NCBI RefSeq assembly: GCF_003946215.1
Contig: NZ_RHOW01000004.1
Span: forward strand, 22,487 to 86,486
Length of the DNA stretch: 64,000 bases
Direction: 5' to 3'
Source of the DNA: Lapidilactobacillus mulanensis
Lineage (GTDB): Bacteria; Bacillota; Bacilli; Lactobacillales; Lactobacillaceae
The position numbers and the translations under genes are program-made. Under the pieces are notes generated by a model. It was not told where the DNA came from. It ran no database searches and worked only from the letters and a program-made list of their open reading frames with translations. Of this stretch, positions 45,016-53,652 are shown in pieces (position 1 is the stretch's first letter; the number at the start of each line of letters is the position of its first letter).

Positions 45016-47206
45016 TTTAATTCCCTTAGGTCTGAGTTTATGGCTGGTCGCCGTGGTCATGCGCGTCTTCGTGTCCATCAACCCCATCGACAACACGAGC
45101 CTTTTGATCGGAGCAATCATTTTTTCCGGTCTGTTGGTCTGGGGACTGAGCTTAACCCGCCTCAATCAGCTGCTCAAGCTCTTGATCATTGTCTTCGATC
45201 TGCTCTTCTGGTTATCACGTCTTCTGGCAACGAATCGACTCGATTTCGTCAGTTGGCTGAGCAGATATTTCCCGCAAATCTACAAGACGATTTTACAACT
45301 CGGCAACACTGGCGGCGTCGATATGCCGCAAACCTTGGCGGTCACACTCGGGTTGATCTTGGTTATGGGTTTATTCATGCTGATCATCGATTATCAGCAG
45401 CCTTTGATCGCGGTCTTGATTGCCCTAGCCTATTTAATGGCCGTGCACATTTTTAATGGCAACGATTTACTTGGCGCTTATTTTCAAGTCAGTTTGATTT
45501 TGTGCTTACTGCTGATTTGGCGTAATTTTTCAACTGACCATTCGTGGAAAATCATGACGATCGGCCTGCTTCCGATATTGATCGTCTCTGGAATTTTTTA
45601 TCTGGTCAATACGCAGACTACTTTTAACGGCAACCTCGTTGTTAACACGGTCGCGCTACGAAATCGGTTGAACGCAGCGGGCTTCTATGACGCCATCGAT
45701 GCCTACGCCGATCGCAGTCGCCAAACCGGATTTACCGAAAACAATCAGAAATTGGGCGGACCGATCCACGACGACAATACCGTTATCATGACTGTCATTC
45801 AGCGAACACCGCATTATTTGCGAGTCGGCGCCAAGGATACTTATGATGGCAAGGGCTGGGAACGCATGGGGCGCATATTAACCAGTGATGATCCCAGACC
45901 TTACTCTCAGACCACCCAAGAATGGCCGCTCGTGCTCAAAGATGAGGAGACTGCCGATAGCATCTACGATTCGACCCCTGAGCAAGTTGAAATCATCAAT
46001 CCCCAGGAACAATCATTTATTGCCTTGCCCTATGGAAAGCTAACCTTGACCAACGTAGGTCCCGGCCCGGAACTGAGTTATTACGATCAGACCTCCAACC
46101 GTTTATATCCTAGCACCAACATCGCTTACCAAACGATCGACATGACCATAGCCGACAAAAACGTAACCGATGCCCAACTTGAAAACGTCGGCGCCGTCGA
46201 CTTAACTTCGATGTCCTATTATTTACAACTTCCTGCTAAACTTCCCGCCCGAATCAAGACGCTGGCTGAGAAAGTTACCAAAAATGCACCGACTTATTAC
46301 GATAAAGTCACTGCGATCACGGACTTTTTATCGACGGACGATCAATTCACTTATTCAAAAGTCGACACACCAACAACCCCGAAAAATCGGGACTACGTCG
46401 ATTACTTCCTCTTCGATTCTAAAATCGGTTACTGCGATAATTTTTCCAGCGCGATGGTGATCATGTTACGTACCCTAAATATTCCCGCGCGCTGGACCAA
46501 GGGCTTCAATGACGGCGCGGCAGTTAAGCAATTAGCCAATGGTAGAAAGCGTTACGCGATCACAAATTCCGACGCACATTCATGGCCAGAAGTTTATTTC
46601 CCCGCGTACGGTTGGTTACCCTTCGAACCAACGCCCGGATTTTATAATGAGGATCAACCACAGGCCACGACGGAACGTTCAGAAACCACTTCGATCTCAA
46701 GCCAGTCGGAATCGAGCAGTTCTAGTTCTTCGAGCGCGTCTAGCAAAGCCACTTCTACGCGGTCATCCAGCCAGACGGCCGCTGACACGCAAACAGACGA
46801 CTCAACTTCAATACCAGAATGGTTACGCCTGGTGCTTTTGATCATTATTTTGCTCCTGATCATTTTGACGGCGCCGCGAATTCTGTTGATTGTCTTTCAT
46901 CAACGTAGCCGCAGAATTACCGCGGCCAAATTCCCGCATTTCTATCGCCAACTCCTGTGGTTATTGCGCATTGTTGCCAAACGTGCGCCGAGCCAATCCT
47001 TGACCAGTTATGCGCACCAGATCGATCACCAACTTGAATTACCCGCTGCTTTCACACAAATCACCGCCAGCTACGAAGCACAAGTCTTCGGCGCTCAACT
47101 TGCCAAACCGCAAGTGGCAGAATTCGATTTATTATTTGCCGTACTGACGAAAAATCACTATGGGAACTGGTATTATTTGTTGAAACGCCTCAAATCGACG
47201 ACCTAA
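44996..47206 (+). CDS. Membrane transglutaminase-like protein
   Basis: A 736-residue membrane protein. About six N-terminal helices are followed by an extracellular transglutaminase-like core with catalytic Cys (IGYCDNFSSAMVIMLRTLNI), His (NSDAHSWPEVYFPAYGWLPF) and the EPTPGF motif. A Ser-rich linker (about 565-605), another helix (about 613-633) and a cytoplasmic tail close the chain. The ATG follows AAGGAGG by 7 bases. Such proteins are encoded with MoxR and DUF58 genes and may cross-link or cut surface proteins; the substrate is unknown. Confidence 0.92.
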   Translation: MPKWLRNLIPLGLSLWLVAVVMRVFVSINPIDNTSLLIGAIIFSGLLVWGLSLTRLNQLLKLLIIVFDLLFWLSRLLATNRLDFVSWLSRYFPQIYKTILQLGNTGGVDMPQTLAVTLGLILVMGLFMLIIDYQQPLIAVLIALAYLMAVHIFNGNDLLGAYFQVSLILCLLLIWRNFSTDHSWKIMTIGLLPILIVSGIFYLVNTQTTFNGNLVVNTVALRNRLNAAGFYDAIDAYADRSRQTGFTENNQKLGGPIHDDNTVIMTVIQRTPHYLRVGAKDTYDGKGWERMGRILTSDDPRPYSQTTQEWPLVLKDEETADSIYDSTPEQVEIINPQEQSFIALPYGKLTLTNVGPGPELSYYDQTSNRLYPSTNIAYQTIDMTIADKNVTDAQLENVGAVDLTSMSYYLQLPAKLPARIKTLAEKVTKNAPTYYDKVTAITDFLSTDDQFTYSKVDTPTTPKNRDYVDYFLFDSKIGYCDNFSSAMVIMLRTLNIPARWTKGFNDGAAVKQLANGRKRYAITNSDAHSWPEVYFPAYGWLPFEPTPGFYNEDQPQATTERSETTSISSQSESSSSSSSSASSKATSTRSSSQTAADTQTDDSTSIPEWLRLVLLIIILLLIILTAPRILLIVFHQRSRRITAAKFPHFYRQLLWLLRIVAKRAPSQSLTSYAHQIDHQLELPAAFTQITASYEAQVFGAQLAKPQVAEFDLLFAVLTKNHYGNWYYLLKRLKSTT

Positions 47207-47209
47207 CTA

Positions 47210-47257
47210 AAAAGCGTCGTAAGTTGTGTCCTGACGACATCAACTTACGGCGCTTTT
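47210..47257 (+). terminator. Terminator of the moxR operon
   Basis: A 17-bp stem with one mismatch (47210-47226 / 47241-47257), arm AAAAGCGTCGTAAGTTG, ending in TTTT; it can also serve the convergent NmrA-like gene. Confidence 0.92.
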
Positions 47258-47276
47258 CTGTGTTCAAATTTAGATT

Positions 47277-47912
47277 TTATAACTGGCTTAAAGTGTCTTC
47301 GATCGGCGTGCTACCACTGCACATCGCAATCGTTTTTCCGATCGTATTTTCATGATTCAATATTTCGGCTAGGGTTTCCGCAACATCGGGGATCGGATTT
47401 ACATTCGACTCACCGACGTTTAGGCTGATTTTGCCAGTGCCTGATTCTTCGGTCAAACTCGTGGCCTGCAGAATTGTGTAATCCAAGCCAGTATTCTTGA
47501 TCAAATAATCATCGGCAAAAAACTTGGCCACATTGTAATTCATCAACTGCTTCATGCCCTCACGATGCCATTCATTCGGTTCGGTTGAGTAAATCGAACT
47601 CAGCATGACATACCGCTTAACGCCATTCTGCTCGGCGGCCCACATTGTTTTGACCGCACCAAAAGCATCCGTCTGCAATAAATCTTTCCCGCGCGAACCG
47701 GCCACGAAATAAATCACATCGACATTGCCAATGACTTCAGCAATGTCACTAACTTCCGCGTGCAAATCCAATTCAACGGCTTGAACATGATCAAGCACCG
47801 CCACATTTTCCGGATGACGCGCACCCGCGATCACCTCGTGGCCATCTGCAACCAAATCCTTGATCAATTCGGCTGCCACCCGTCCAGAACCACCCGCTAC
47901 AAAAATTTTCAT
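47277..47912 (-). CDS. NAD(P)-binding NmrA/SDR-like protein
   Basis: Rossmann-fold protein of 211 residues: MKIFVAGGSGRVAAELIKDL gives the GxxGxxA-type dinucleotide site. GARHPENV after strand two suggests NADP preference, and VKRYVMLSSIYSTEP is the strand-5 region. The length fits atypical SDR proteins that act as NADPH sensors or epimerase-like reductases. Substrate unknown. GGGAGA precedes the ATG. The 248 bp between it and recQ hold no gene or clear signal that I can see. Confidence 0.88.
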   Translation of the reverse strand: MKIFVAGGSGRVAAELIKDLVADGHEVIAGARHPENVAVLDHVQAVELDLHAEVSDIAEVIGNVDVIYFVAGSRGKDLLQTDAFGAVKTMWAAEQNGVKRYVMLSSIYSTEPNEWHREGMKQLMNYNVAKFFADDYLIKNTGLDYTILQATSLTEESGTGKISLNVGESNVNPIPDVAETLAEILNHENTIGKTIAMCSGSTPIEDTLSQL

Positions 47913-48160
47913 CGCTATTCTCCCACTTCAATCAAATTTAAGTGCCAAAAACAAGAACCATCGCGCTCATCAACTCGCAAAAAAATCTTTATCTAGGCTG
48001 ACGAAATGGTTTTACGCTCTTAACTCGAGAATACGCCGTTCGCTCTGTCATTGCAATCATGACGCTAGTTACTTAATTCAAGGGTACTTAAACACGCAGC
48101 CCTAATTTCACACCAACTTAAAATTGCCCGCAATCAATCAACTCAACAGGCAACTTCAAC

Positions 48161-49906
48161 CTAGTCTGTTGCCAAGGCATCCAAAAATTGTTGGCCGTAT
48201 TTTTCTAACTTGGCCTGACCAACGCCTTTGACCGCTAGCATTTCGTTTAAAGTCGTAGGCATTTGTGCGCACATCTCGTGCAACGACTGGTCTGAGAAAA
48301 TCACGAATGGCGGCACGCTCTGTTGTTCAGCCAACTCACGCCGCAACGCCCGCAATTTTTCAAACAATTCATCATTGACCGGCAACGATTGCTTCGCCTT
48401 GACTGCCATCTTGCGGAAAACCTGCGACTTGCCTTGCAAGACTGCTAATCCCGTACTCGTCAGTTGCAACACAGGATATTCGCCACCAGCCGCGCGTAAA
48501 TGACCCGATGCCGTTAAAAAGTCGATCAATTCTGAGACTGCCTTTTGCGACTGATTTTTCAATAAGCCGTAGGTGGAAAGTTCGTCGAAATGCATTTGGG
48601 TCACGCGCTTAACTTTGGACGCCGTTAAAACTTGGGCGACCAAAACTTTACCGAAGCGCTGATCCATCCGTTTCACACACGACAACACTTTTTGCGCATC
48701 GATGGTCACATCTTGTGCTTCACGATCATCGAGGCAATTACTACAATTCCCGCAAACCGGACCTTTTTCACCAAAGTAGTTCAGAATATATTGTTGCAAA
48801 CATTGTTGCGTGTTCGCATACTGCTGCATTTCTTGAAGCTTCAAATATTCGAGATGCTTATTACGATCATCCATCTCAGACTTTTCAATATAAAAATGCT
48901 GGATCTGAATATCCGCCAATTTAAATAAAAGGATCACATCAGATGGCAAGCCATCACGGCCGGCTCGCCCCACTTCTTGATAATAAGCTTCCAGTGTCCC
49001 CGGAACTTGATCGTGAATCACGAAGCGCACGTTACTCTTGTCGATGCCCATTCCGAACGCATTGGTCGCGACCATCACTGGCAATCGATCGTATAAAAAG
49101 TCTTCCTGATTTTTCCGGCGCTGTTGTGGCGACAAACCCGCGTGATACATGGTTACTGCCACGTCATTCTTGGCCAACAGCTTCGTCACACGTTCGACTT
49201 CCTTACGCGTGCTGGCATAAATAATCCCCGACTGATCCGGATTGACCTTCAAATAATCCAACAAAAAGCGATCACTGTCTTGATCTTTAACAACTTTAAA
49301 CGACAAGTTCGGCCGTGCAAAATCGGTTTTAACTTCTTTGTCCACGTTCAAAAGATGCATGATATCTTCGGCAACTTTCGGCGTCGCGGTTGCGGTCAGC
49401 GCAATAATTGTCGGTTGGCTAGGCAACTGCTGAATAATTTCGGTGACCCGCAAATAACTCGGCCGAAAATCATGCCCCCATTGCGATATACAGTGGGCCT
49501 CATCGATGGCAACCAGATCGATGGGTAATTGTGCCAGACCGTTGAAATAATTCGAATCTAAGCGTTCTGGTGACACATAGAGCAACTTAACTTCACCAGA
49601 GGCTGCTTGTTGAAAGCGATAATTAATTTCTTGATAATCGAGGCTACTGTTAATAAACGTCGCGGGAATGCCGTTCTCATTCAACGCGTCGACTTGGTCT
49701 TTCATCAACGAGATCAGTGGCGAGACCACCAAAGTCACGCCCGATAAAATTAATGCCGGGATCTGGTAACATAGTGATTTCCCACCGCCCGTTGGCATGA
49801 TGGCTAGGACATTATCGCCCGCCAAAACTGCATCGATCACGTCTTGCTGACCGGTGCGGAATGTGTCATATCCGAATTTTTCTTTGAGAATTGTTTGTGG
49901 TTCCAT
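48161..49906 (-). CDS. recQ: ATP-dependent DNA helicase RecQ
   Basis: 3'-5' DNA helicase for replication-fork and recombination repair, 581 residues. Motif I is IMPTGGGKS, motif II VAIDEAHCISQWGHDFR, motif VI QEVGRAGRDG. The zinc-binding RecQ domain follows (CLQQYILNYFGE ... CGNCSNCLDD), and an HRDC domain ends the chain (LHEMCAQMPTTLNEMLAVKG). The ATG is chosen since AAAGGG lies 8 bases before it; an upstream TTG has no ribosome site. It is a full-length RecQ with one HRDC domain. Confidence 0.96.
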   Translation of the reverse strand: MEPQTILKEKFGYDTFRTGQQDVIDAVLAGDNVLAIMPTGGGKSLCYQIPALILSGVTLVVSPLISLMKDQVDALNENGIPATFINSSLDYQEINYRFQQAASGEVKLLYVSPERLDSNYFNGLAQLPIDLVAIDEAHCISQWGHDFRPSYLRVTEIIQQLPSQPTIIALTATATPKVAEDIMHLLNVDKEVKTDFARPNLSFKVVKDQDSDRFLLDYLKVNPDQSGIIYASTRKEVERVTKLLAKNDVAVTMYHAGLSPQQRRKNQEDFLYDRLPVMVATNAFGMGIDKSNVRFVIHDQVPGTLEAYYQEVGRAGRDGLPSDVILLFKLADIQIQHFYIEKSEMDDRNKHLEYLKLQEMQQYANTQQCLQQYILNYFGEKGPVCGNCSNCLDDREAQDVTIDAQKVLSCVKRMDQRFGKVLVAQVLTASKVKRVTQMHFDELSTYGLLKNQSQKAVSELIDFLTASGHLRAAGGEYPVLQLTSTGLAVLQGKSQVFRKMAVKAKQSLPVNDELFEKLRALRRELAEQQSVPPFVIFSDQSLHEMCAQMPTTLNEMLAVKGVGQAKLEKYGQQFLDALATD

Positions 49907-50044
49907 CGACTCAACCCTTTGCTTTGCTAACTTCAATGGTAAACGAAAATGGTCTGAAAAGAAAGAGGCATTCCCTCTTTCGAAACAATTACTACCTCTA
50001 CCCTTCTGTTTAGTACGTGTGCTGCTATAGACCTATATAAATTA

Positions 50045-50974
50045 TCTACCTTCGGCAGAAGTTGCTCCAGAAAATAGTGGGAGGTTGCTGTGGGGACGGC
50101 TCTCAGCCAATTGAAAAAAGCGAATTGTCGTCCGTAGTGTGTGAAAACCAATCTACCTTCGGCAGAAGTCGCTCCAGAAAATAGTGGGAGTTGCTGTGGG
50201 GACGGCTCCAAGCTTTTGGACGAGCGCCAAAAGTTTTCCGCCTAAAATGTGAGCTCCGGAAAAGCGCCGGATCTCACATTTTCCCTTTCTGTAAACTCAC
50301 GAAGACCGTTCGTTAACAAAAATACCACTGCAATCCCACTATTTTCTTCCGCAACTTCTGCCTAAACTTATTTCATTTAGGCTAGGATTGGAATAACAGG
50401 GTACCGCAAGCTTGATTGACATTGTTGCCTTTACTTTAAATAGTTGAACGAAAAAGTTTGTGTGATGATCAAGTCCGCCTTTCGTCCTCTAGAAATTAAA
50501 GTTGCGCTTAAAATCAGTCGCACAGGACTAGACGTTGACTAGAGTCAGCACTATAAAACTGCCGAGATGAGTCAGAACGCGGAAGAAAAAATTACTGATC
50601 ACTGTGAAATCGTTCTTGTGGGACTTAATTTTATTTTTAAAGTAAATCAGAAAAGTTGATCACCATAATAGTTATCCGCAAATCTAAAGTCCCACTAGAA
50701 CGAGGGTGATCTTCAAGACTTTTGCGGGCTTCAAAAGGCTTGAAGTCATCCCCAGAGTAAGCAGTAATTTTTTCTGGAGCGCTCTGACGGAACCGAACAA
50801 GATATTACCTCACGCAAACAAAGCCTTCATGAATCAGCTGGCAACTTTAAAAGTCATCCCCACAGCGAGGCGCAACTATTTTCTGTAGCGTTCTGACGGA
50901 ACCAAACTAAATCCTACCTCACATCAGCAAAGCCTTCAAAATTGCTTCCCACTACAAATTGCACCGGAGCCCAA
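50045..50974 (+). repeat. Mosaic palindromic element, copy 6 (partial B, B-linker-D, with internal duplication)
   Basis: Fills the space upstream of recQ. A truncated left part (50045-50149) repeats the start of module B, then the full left end (ATCTACCTTCGG at ~50151) and module B 50161-50362, with 28-bp inverted ends; linker 50363-50450 with AACAGGGTACCGCAAG; module D about 50575-50790. A repeat of the D end follows (50855-50905, with GCGAGGCGCAAC and GCGTTCTGACGGAACC). The right end CACTACAAATTGCACCGGAGCCC is a diverged module-A end. No credible gene lies within it. Confidence 0.88.
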
Positions 50975-51007
50975 CAAAAAAGCATAGAGCAAATACCTCT
51001 CTATGCT
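50975..51007 (-). terminator. Terminator of the Ser-rich/membrane protein operon
   Basis: On the minus strand AGCATAGAG / CTCTATGCT (51007-50999 / 50989-50981) is followed by six U. The right end of mosaic element copy 6 abuts the T-run. Confidence 0.85.
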
Positions 51008-51017
51008 AATTACGCAA

Positions 51018-51836
51018 TTATTGCTGATTTACTTTTTTCGGTTGGTATGCGACTTCGGCCACGATTTCATACGGCTCCGTATTTTCGATCAACCCGCCGC
51101 GCCCGGCGATTTTATATGGACCACCACGCAAGAAGCTGTTGGCGACGACCAAATCATATTTCTCCTGCGCCAGATCCGCGTTGGTCAGGCCGACCTTGCG
51201 AATATCACCCACCGCCTGTTCTGACAGTGCGTTGACACCCGCGTACAAAACTAAGTGGCCATGTTCGTTTTTGATTTCGTAAAATGGCAATTGTAACGGT
51301 GTGCCCATTGCGAACAATCGCTCGTGACTCTGTTGCGCTTGGGCGTACAGATCACGATCAGTTAAGCCATTATAATTCAGGCTCAAATAACCTTGCGTAA
51401 TCAATTCCTGTGCGAGATCATCGATATGCTGCTGTTCAGCAAATGTAATATTTAATTCGACGGGCAAAACCTGCTTGCGATCAAACAGACCGGCAGATGG
51501 CACGTTTTGTGCGAAAGTTACCGGTTGTGTTGTCGCCGCATTGGCAGGATGGCCACCTAATTTTTTCTCGATCCACGGCGAAACATCGAACTTGAATCGC
51601 TTGTCTGTGAAGTAATAAAAATAATTTAACACTTCAAAATAAAACACCAGTAAAAACGCAGCTAAAAAACCGAGCCCGATCAATCGATAGCCGGCATAAC
51701 GCATATTAGTGATGGCTAAATATAATAAATAAAAATTGGCAAAAAATCCGATCAGCGTAAACATGCGATTTTTCGGTTTATCTTTGATATTGAAGTAACC
51801 TAAAACTTTGTTGGCAATTTCTAATGCTGTTAACAT
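51018..51836 (-). CDS. Two-helix membrane protein of unknown function
   Basis: A 272-residue protein with two hydrophobic helices near the N-terminus (about 26-44 and 50-70, RLIGLGFLAAFLLVFYFEVL) and a ~190-residue soluble C-terminal domain (LPFYEIKNEHGHLVLYAGVN, then LRGGPYKIAGRGG). It lacks catalytic motifs I can recognise. AAGGAGG lies before the ATG and 11 bases separate it from the Ser-rich gene, so they form an operon. Similar proteins are probably confined to lactobacilli and relatives; this is an impression, not a search result. Confidence 0.8.
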   Translation of the reverse strand: MLTALEIANKVLGYFNIKDKPKNRMFTLIGFFANFYLLYLAITNMRYAGYRLIGLGFLAAFLLVFYFEVLNYFYYFTDKRFKFDVSPWIEKKLGGHPANAATTQPVTFAQNVPSAGLFDRKQVLPVELNITFAEQQHIDDLAQELITQGYLSLNYNGLTDRDLYAQAQQSHERLFAMGTPLQLPFYEIKNEHGHLVLYAGVNALSEQAVGDIRKVGLTNADLAQEKYDLVVANSFLRGGPYKIAGRGGLIENTEPYEIVAEVAYQPKKVNQQ

Positions 51837-51847
51837 GCTGGTCCTCC

Positions 51848-52327
51848 TTACTGAGCAGTCGATGAACTGGTTGCTGGCGCCGATGTTGAACTCGACGAGG
51901 TACTGGTACTACTTGCCGAGCTGCTCGAACTGTTGGCACCGGTCGAACTACTGCTACTTGAGTGAGACGGCGTGCTACTCGAACTGGTATCGACCGACGA
52001 ACTACTTTCAGAATTATCTGTGGTATTCTCACTATTATCTGTTGCCGAACTGCTTGAAGCGCTTGAATCCACCGAGCGGCTCGATTCTTCAGAGCTCTCT
52101 GAAGAAGACGACTCCGATTTCGACGAGCTAGAACTTGCACTCGACAGACTACTCGAACTCGAATTTTTCTTAGCTTTAATACTGCTAACTGTTTGCGAAT
52201 ATTCCTCACTGGACTGCGGTTTGGCCGTGGCATCTGTCGACGTGTGCACGATGTTGATCAACGACAGTGCCAAGACGATCGAAACCAATGATGCCGGTGA
52301 AATTAAGGGTGGCGTGCGATAAGCCAT
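51848..52327 (-). CDS. Ser-rich secreted or membrane-anchored protein
   Basis: A 159-residue protein: a hydrophobic N-terminal segment (about 9-28, ISPASLVSIVLALSLINIVH) acting as signal or anchor, then ~125 residues made mostly of Ser with Ala, Thr, Glu and Asn. It has no LPxTG motif or lipobox. Ser-rich low-complexity regions on lactobacillar surface proteins are often O-glycosylated spacers; no folded domain is seen here. Codons for Ser vary (TCT, AGT, TCG, AGC), arguing against simple repeat slippage. It is first in the two-gene operon. Confidence 0.75.
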   Translation of the reverse strand: MAYRTPPLISPASLVSIVLALSLINIVHTSTDATAKPQSSEEYSQTVSSIKAKKNSSSSSLSSASSSSSKSESSSSESSEESSRSVDSSASSSSATDNSENTTDNSESSSSVDTSSSSTPSHSSSSSSTGANSSSSSASSTSTSSSSTSAPATSSSTAQ

Positions 52328-52483
52328 ACAGTAAATCTTCCTTTCGAATTTTCATTCTCTTTCATTGTACGCCCTAAATATGGCGGAGATAGGTGTAAAT
52401 GCTTAAAAAATCCTGAAGGTTTCAGAAAAAGTGTACCTGATTTGCTGGAATTTCAAAAATCGTCCTCCTCAACAAAACTCATC

Positions 52484-53389
52484 CTATTTCAAATACCGCC
52501 GGAAGAAATTAAGTTCATCTTCATTGCACTGTTTGGCAAGCTCATCACGTTGGTCAATATGGAAAACATGTCCGCGTGGATTTTGATCGTCGCCATACAT
52601 ATGGATTTCGTGGAAAATCTGTTTGGCGCGCAAGAATCCGGCCAACTGCCAAGCATTATTGCGCAAGAAGTCATTATTGGCCGTCATGAGAAAAATCGGC
52701 GGTAATTCAGGCGTCAGAAAATTTTCAACTTGTAAATCAGTCTGGTGGTCACGCACAACCTCTTCTGGAAAATAGGCGGCTGGTCCGTCGGTGATCATGC
52801 CTGGGTCGCCGATGAAATAAGCACCACAATTTAATGCCGCCGCGCGAATTTTCAATTGAGGAAGCTCATAGTTGAAATAACGTCGATAAGTTGGATCGGT
52901 GTAGATCGCCAAAATCTGTTCGCCCATTTGACCACCCGCGCTGTCCCCGACGATGAAAACGTGGTCGGTATCGAGATCATAGTCGTCTGCATGCGCCGCC
53001 AACCAGTGGAAGACGTCATTAATATCATCGAGCGCACTCGGATAAGTGACTTCTGGGCCTAAGCGATAATTCGCGTTGATCACGGCAAAACCATCTTTAG
53101 CCAAGCCGAGTCCATAAAATTGATAGGTTTCTTTGGTGCCATAAACCCAACCACCGCCGTGAATATTGACGATCACGGGAATCTTTGCGCCATGCTGTTT
53201 AGGCAAATAAACATCCAGCAAATTATATTGGGAATCATTCCCATACTGTAAGTCATTCACACGGGTTACTTCAGGAATCTCCGTGGGCAATCCAGCATCG
53301 CGGCGATCATCGCTTTGTCGCCATTGTATCCGAATCTGAGTCACTTGTGCGCTCAAAGAATCTTTTGACATACGCATCCACACTTTCAT
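52484..53389 (-). CDS. Alpha/beta hydrolase, esterase/lipase (HSL/BD-FAE-like)
   Basis: A 301-residue hydrolase with oxyanion motif NIHGGGWVYG, nucleophile VGDSAGGQMGEQIL and C-terminal His in GHVFHID. This is the family IV carboxylesterase pattern. No signal peptide, so cytoplasmic action on small esters is likely. Three in-frame ATG codons lie within the first seven codons, none with a strong ribosome site; the first is used. A single-gene unit. Confidence 0.88.
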   Translation of the reverse strand: MKVWMRMSKDSLSAQVTQIRIQWRQSDDRRDAGLPTEIPEVTRVNDLQYGNDSQYNLLDVYLPKQHGAKIPVIVNIHGGGWVYGTKETYQFYGLGLAKDGFAVINANYRLGPEVTYPSALDDINDVFHWLAAHADDYDLDTDHVFIVGDSAGGQMGEQILAIYTDPTYRRYFNYELPQLKIRAAALNCGAYFIGDPGMITDGPAAYFPEEVVRDHQTDLQVENFLTPELPPIFLMTANNDFLRNNAWQLAGFLRAKQIFHEIHMYGDDQNPRGHVFHIDQRDELAKQCNEDELNFFRRYLK

Positions 53390-53506
53390 CGAGTTGAGAA
53401 AACACTCGTTACTTTATTATACGTTGTTTGTCAGGACTTAGCCAAAATAGCGCTGGGCGAAAATGACTAGTCATCAACACGATGGCCGACACTCATGATT
53501 TTCGCA

Positions 53507-53551
53507 CAAAAAATGACGTTCAGATTTTATCAACAAAATCTGAACGCCATT
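53507..53551 (-). terminator. Terminator of pepN
   Basis: AATGACGTTCAGATTTT / AAAATCTGAACGCCATT (53512-53528 / 53535-53551), one bulge, with six U on the minus strand; 100 bp after the pepN stop. The rest of 53390-53652 shows nothing more. Confidence 0.88.
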
Positions 53552-53652
53552 TGAAAGTTTTTCTGACAATACGGTACTCACTTAAAACTGTTTATCTCAA
53601 TTTTTAAGAAAAACGTCAGATTCTGAATCTAAGTCTTTTCCCCAAAAATATC

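Noticed and set aside
45040..45456. 138-codon plus-strand frame within the transglutaminase gene
   Set aside because: Out-of-frame shadow of a well-supported membrane protein gene, with no start signals.
51778..52322. Long antisense and alternate frames opposite the Ser-rich gene
   Set aside because: Low-complexity Ser codons keep other frames open by composition; only the chosen frame has a signal segment and fits the operon spacing.
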